From Erythrocercus mccallii (lineage: Eukaryota > Chordata > Aves > Passeriformes > Dicruridae), in assembly GCA_013397435.1 (NCBI GenBank), contig VZRG01000029.1:1568620-1632619 (forward strand): a stretch of DNA of 64,000 bases. Reading direction: 5' to 3'. The notes under the pieces were generated by a model. It did no database searches, was not told the DNA's origin, and was given only the letters and a program-made list of their open reading frames with translations. Position 1 is the first letter of the stretch. The number at the start of each line of letters is the position of its first letter. The position numbers and the translations under genes are program-made. Positions 58,742 through 64,000 of this stretch are shown one piece after another.

Positions 58742-61700
58742 CATTACTATGTATAGTCATTTCTCCTTTATGCTATACTATCAGGAAACCTTCCTGCCTC
58801 ATGAAGTATATTTATCATGTTCAAGTATACTGTGTATAACCAACTTTGGTGGATCTAGATTGAGAAGTGTCATAATCAAATAATCCCTACAGAAATAATG
58901 TATTAAGACCAAGATGGTTGTAATCACACATATTAAGCAGATACTTTCAGCTGGAAAGCGTATAAAATTTAGATGTAATTTTTTGCTGTGTTGGTAGGCT
59001 TATTTTTCAGAAGATGGAAGGGAGATTGTGAGAGTGGAAAAAATGTGCTCTTGTCCTTAGCCAAGTCCCCAATCCAGATAAAAAAAGATTCCAAAATTTT
59101 ATTTTTCCTCAAAGGGAAGAAAATGCTAAATAATAATGCCTGATGGATAGCTTGTGATCATCCCACATTTTTCTTGAACTTTCACCAACTCAAATCCTAG
59201 TGAGTTCAAACTTCTGTCTTAATCTTCAAATCTTCCATGCAAATTCCCACTCACCTTCATGCTACTGCCTGCATGGACTTGTCTCTCATCCACCTCCATT
59301 TCACTGGGAAGGTCAATCTTGAGCCTATGCCTGATGGTTTAAATGTCTATCTTGTTGCTCCTCTCATTTGTGTAGCTGATTTCTTAACTTCTTATTTACT
59401 AATGTCTCCCTGAAATCCTCTCTCAAGATCTGCTTATTTGAGGGCTTCTGAAAGACAGGAGCCAGTGTGTTAGTGTTGGCCAAAAAACCCCTTTAGATGG
59501 CTGCTAGCTCAAGGCAGCATGGTACAAGCATCCCTCACAATTGTCTGTCTTATCTGTGAGCTCTCGTTTGTCATTATGAGCTATAAGCTCATAAGAAAAC
59601 AGGCAGATTAAGGCTTGCTTGTAACCCTTCACTTACTGAAACTGCGATCATGATTTCAGCTGCAGAAGCTGACGTTGTTGAAATAGCAAAATTTCCTACT
59701 ACCCTGAATGAATTGCTGAATTGCAGGTTAATAGGTACTGTTAGTGCTGTTAGTAGGCGATTTTCAGCCAAAGATACATTATTAATGTGACCTCTCTGAG
59801 GGCCCTGTCTTGGGCCACGCAGCAGATGTGTTGTGGTGGCTGACAGGGAGAAACCCTGAAAGCAATTACAGGTGTAGTTTGCCCTGGAAACCATTGGGGA
59901 ATCCTTCAAATAGTATTAGAGAGCATTGTTATAATGAAACCTGTGAAGGGCTAGAAATGAAAATGAGCAGCTCAGAGAGAAGCATATGGCTGAATTTATG
60001 TTGGGAGGACAGAAAAGAGTTGTAGATAACAGCCCAGGGGCACAGACCTTTCATGCTCAGAATCATGGCCTCAAGCTGAGGTGTTAAATCAGTGTTTCCA
60101 GACTAAAAAATTTTACCTCGCCACTGAGACAAATTCAAGCTTCCTGATGGAGCCATCTGATGGAAGATTTGAGCAGGGAGCTGGATTATGATCATATAAA
60201 TTAGACCAGATTTTCTGAAGAGGAAATAATGCAGCCGTATACACTTACTGAGTTGTGTTTTTTTAAATGAAATGTCATGATGAAGTATATAGACACTCTG
60301 CAAACTCCTTTGAGGTATAATTTATAGCTACTGACACACTAAGCAAGGCATTTTTATATTGAAAGTTGTGTAATTGATAGCCAATGACTAAGGATTAACC
60401 AGTTAGCCAAATAAGAATTTTGCTACTTTTGGTAAAAGAACATGCTTGCAATTTTATGTGTACAGCTAACTTCTAGCACAGAATGATAGCCACTGAACTT
60501 GAGCCTCTTGAATCATTGCATTTTCTTGGATCTGTCTAATAAAACCACTGTCATTTATGTGTCCAAATCAGTTTAATCTAGGCATAAGTCCATAGGAAAA
60601 AAGCACCCTCTATTTTTGCATTTTCAGTCATAAATCAAATAGATTTTCAGTTATTTACTTTAGTGTTTTACATGTAAAGTGGCATGAATCTCAATGTTGT
60701 AGCTTTTCTGTGTATTTTGCCAGATTATACCTGGCAGTTTGACAGAAAGCTGTCAAAGTAAATGACCAGAATTAATTACCATTCAGTAGAGTAAAAATTA
60801 GACAGGGATGTGGAACTCATAGGAGCTCCACAGAGTAATATACTACTCTATATTCCTCTATATTATGGTTCATTAGGTGTATAAATAAATCTTTTCAATA
60901 TACGTTGGCAGTATGGAAGTAAATTGTCATTTTAAATTAAAATCTCATTAGTGAGATAATATACACCTTGATATCAGAAATGCACTTATTCCTGTATTGA
61001 TGGCATGTTAATTGAATTAACTGTCAGTGTTCTCCAGTCACCTGAACTAGATAACAATCAAAAAAGATGTGAAATGGTTCTAGTATTTGAACTTTCTTAT
61101 ACCTCTTCCCAGTTCTGCATACCCAAGGGGAAAGAATTCCTTTATTAAGACTGAAGCCTAAAATTCCACTGCCTCAGCTCTTGGGAGAATTGTAGAAAAT
61201 TAAGAACCCTGCCTACACAAGAGAGGCTGAAAAGGGGAAAAATAGCCAGTTTACAGGCCTTGGGGGATTTATAAGTCTTCCCATATTCCTTGGAATCCCA
61301 TTGAACTAAAGTTACAGTGAGGCCATGGAGACAAAGGTCTGGTGTCTTTTTCTCTCCTGATCAAAGTGGAAAATATATTTTTCCCCACTTATTTTATCTC
61401 TCAATCCCTATGCCACCATTTGCTTTATAGATTGGAAATTCAAAATTTCAAGTTAATAAATTAATTTACCATATAAAAATTAATTGTAGAAGGTTTTACA
61501 CTATTATGGTTAGGTCATCCTATGTATTGAAAGTAAAAATCTCTGTGTTGGTGAGGGAGAATTTGTAAAATATTATTGTAGTATGAAAGTGCACTGTTGG
61601 TGTCCATCTTGGAAAAATCAAAACAGTCAGTCTGAAAAAGGTAGAATAAGAGAATTAAAGAATTTGTACGTTCTTGTCTGAGAATTGGCATGATAGTTCT

Positions 61701-64000
61701 CATGCAGTGTGCTTATTTGAAAAGAATTCATTCACTGAATGCAACAGAAGGGTTGGCCAAACTTTTTCAAACCTAGCTGTAAGGACAGAAAAGAGGGGAA
61801 AGTTGGTGGAGATTGTATATTCAGGGGGAAAAAAACAGCCCAGGAAAGGAAACAAGAAAAGAAAAAAGTGTCATGAAGTTCCAAAATATAATATTTATAG
61901 TTCAGCAGGAAATTAGCAATAAAGTCACTGTGCTTGTGGGTAGAGTTGAAAGGAGAAAGTGGACAGCACTGGAGGGCAAACTAAGGTAATCCTTTCACTT
62001 TCCACAAGCAGCAGAATGCAAAGGGTGGAAAAGAGGGTGTGTTTCTGAATGTAAACCTGTGATGTGTGTAGCTGTGTGCCCATCTTACTATGGCAATATT
62101 GCAGGAAAAATGGGTAAATTGGGGTACTTTACCTCTAGAAATGGGGCCTTCTGTGAAAGTGCCAGTCTCTATATTAGAATGGCTTAATAGTGCATTTGGA
62201 ATGTGTTGCAGCCTTGTATTAGGTCCTACAAACTGGGAACAGAATGCAAACCTGAAAGAACATCATAGGAATTACTTTCCTAGAACTTAGATGTACTGGT
62301 AGCTCATACTCTCTGTCAACTGTGTGTCACTGATGGTCACCATGGTGGTGTGGTAGCACTCTTACCTGCCTGTTGTTGGCTGGCACAGATAGAACTGACT
62401 AAACAAGGGTCCAAATGGGAAAATGAACTTGTGCAAAGACTTTTTTTGGTAAGAAAAGCAGGGAAGGGAGCAGAGAACGTAACACTTCTTCTGTTGCAAA
62501 TATGGGTCAACTTTCACTTGTGAATTTGCCCATTCTATCAGGCCTCTTCGTGTTCTTTACATACTAATACTGGTTTAACTATACTGGAAGGCTTAATCTT
62601 TTATTCTAGTAAAATATCACTTTCAGAGAAGTCCTGTATTTCTTTTATTTTAATTAGATACCTTATAGAAAGATGAGAAATTTCAAATGCATCAATGCCA
62701 AAAGACATAATGGCGGATGTGGTTTCAGGTCAAAAAGGAAAATAATGACACAGACATCTCTGAGGGATTGTTGAGTATGGTTTGTTGTAGTGGCATCTAA
62801 TTTAAGGCATCAAAGTTTATTTTGGAGCTGGCCCCAAGTGACTTATATAAGTCTGTCTGTCATCTTCCATTAGCATGTGCTAGTTGCAAAAGGATGTGGG
62901 AAAAAACAATGGATTAAATATTAAATGAAGCTTGGATCTAAAATAAAGGAAATGTTTCCAACTACCAGAGGGTCCTTCCACAAAAAATTCAACCCCCCTC
63001 TTTCCCACTCCCAAAATATGTCTTTTAACCATTAGTTTATGTCATTATTATAAACTTCATTTTTAAAAATATGATTCAGTGCATACAAGCTTAATTACAC
63101 TTCTTTATAGACAGCTCTTTCTGTCAATAACTGTTTCATGTTGTCATCACTATGAAGTTATTTGAATGTTGCAGCATAACATGTATTCCCTAACGTTATC
63201 AGGAAACTGACACATTTTTGTGTCCAAGCCTAAGAACAAATTCCAATCTAGATTTAGGAACAAAATCTTGTCTGATTTGCTTCATTATAAACTTTTCAAG
63301 GAAAATGCTACATGTCTTTTCAAAACCTTTTTAATCTCATTGTTAACTATTTCTGTTTGAAATCTGTATTCTGAGCAATATATTCTACTATTCAATATTC
63401 GGGAGTAGTATTAAAAAAACAAGGAGACTACATGGTGCTAAATGTATTATTTCTACTCACAATAGTAGTACAAAGCATCCATCAAGTCACTGACATCTTC
63501 TTCCCTTTCAGTTGAAGTGTGGTGAACCATTTGTTAAAGTGCCAAGGAAAATTTAAAAAATCAAAGGTAAAGACAAGGAGGTCATTCATGGCTATTTACT
63601 CCCCACTGAAATGAGTATGAAGGAATGTTATTTGTCATGAAATTCCACTTATGTCCATTTTTAAAAAGTGATAAATGGAGAAAACAAGAGGACTCAGACA
63701 TTAATTTAGAAATGAGATTAATATCTGTGTTCATGTATATACAAGCAAAAATAAAATGCAGATGTATTTATTGAACACATGAAATAATACACATGCACAA
63801 GCATTCTATGTATTAATACACTATGCAATATAATATACAATATTATACAATACAGTATATGGTAGGAAACACATTAAAAATGAATTAGTATTTGTCTTCA
63901 TAATGATGAGCGAGATCATTCATCCTTTTTCTTGCCTCTAGACTTTCTTCTGAAATATTTTGAGTTTGGTTTTGCTTATCAAAAATACAGTAACAGAGGT

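Larger units (their letters stand above)
38884..64000 (+). other. AGMO last intron (5' part) or downstream region, more than 25 kb
   Basis: Begins with the donor gtaaaa after the last exon found. I looked for the expected final coding exon (human ends ..FWGVRSMKQL..) by scanning for Trp-Gly codon pairs preceded by hydrophobic codons and an AG acceptor, and found none. The segment holds a CR1 fragment (40729-40980, minus), a 20-bp tandem duplication at 40981-41020, an 18-bp direct repeat within 56854-56920, a palindrome at 57260-57313, a CA microsatellite at 58361-58404 and an AT-rich tract at 58679-58741. Stretches near 55270-55520 and 59590-60110 have a composition suggestive of conserved non-coding DNA. 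Confidence 0.7.

Noticed and set aside
62090..62290. Frame with WVNWGTLPLEM after gcaatattgcag, considered as a terminal exon
   Set aside because: An AG is present, but the peptide does not resemble AGMO and lacks the hydrophobic segment.

Overview
The window looks like vertebrate, almost certainly bird, nuclear DNA. It is AT-rich, has no operon-like gene packing, and its only recognisable interspersed repeats are 5'-truncated CR1 LINE fragments, several ending in the ATTCTATG-type 3' tail. No long open reading frame exists. Coding information is confined to nine short exons with good splice signals on the + strand.

Those nine exons belong to one gene, AGMO (alkylglycerol monooxygenase, formerly TMEM195), a membrane di-iron, tetrahydrobiopterin-dependent enzyme that cleaves ether lipids. 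They lie at 7002-7105, 12251-12346, 27345-27411, 28881-28946, 29047-29126, 30013-30147, 30643-30759, 37563-37645 and 38778-38883. Joined in phase they give 285 uninterrupted residues. By recalled alignment these correspond to human residues 137-421 with no insertion or deletion. They carry two of the three histidine clusters (HQVHH and HHRVHH). The N-terminal ~136 residues must lie upstream of base 1. I could not find the last short exon (~24 residues) anywhere in 38884-64000, so it probably lies downstream.

Layout: 1-7001 is upstream intron with one large and one small CR1 fragment. 7002-12346 holds two exons separated by 5.1 kb. A 15 kb intron (12347-27344) carries three CR1 fragments and a GAAA-rich tract. 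27345-30759 is a compact cluster of five exons with introns of 100-1469 bases. A 6.8 kb intron contains a GC-richer block near 31040-31870 and a perfect 16-bp hairpin. Two more exons follow at 37563-38883. The rest (38884-64000, >25 kb) is a last intron with one CR1 fragment, a CA microsatellite, AT-rich repeats, a palindrome like an ancient MITE, and stretches that look like conserved non-coding DNA.

I found no RNA gene, CRISPR array, promoter, CpG island or second protein-coding gene, and no convincing undescribed system. The most interesting items are the intact AGMO active-site exons, the missing terminal exon, the palindromic element at 57260-57313, and a few blocks of unusual composition inside introns.
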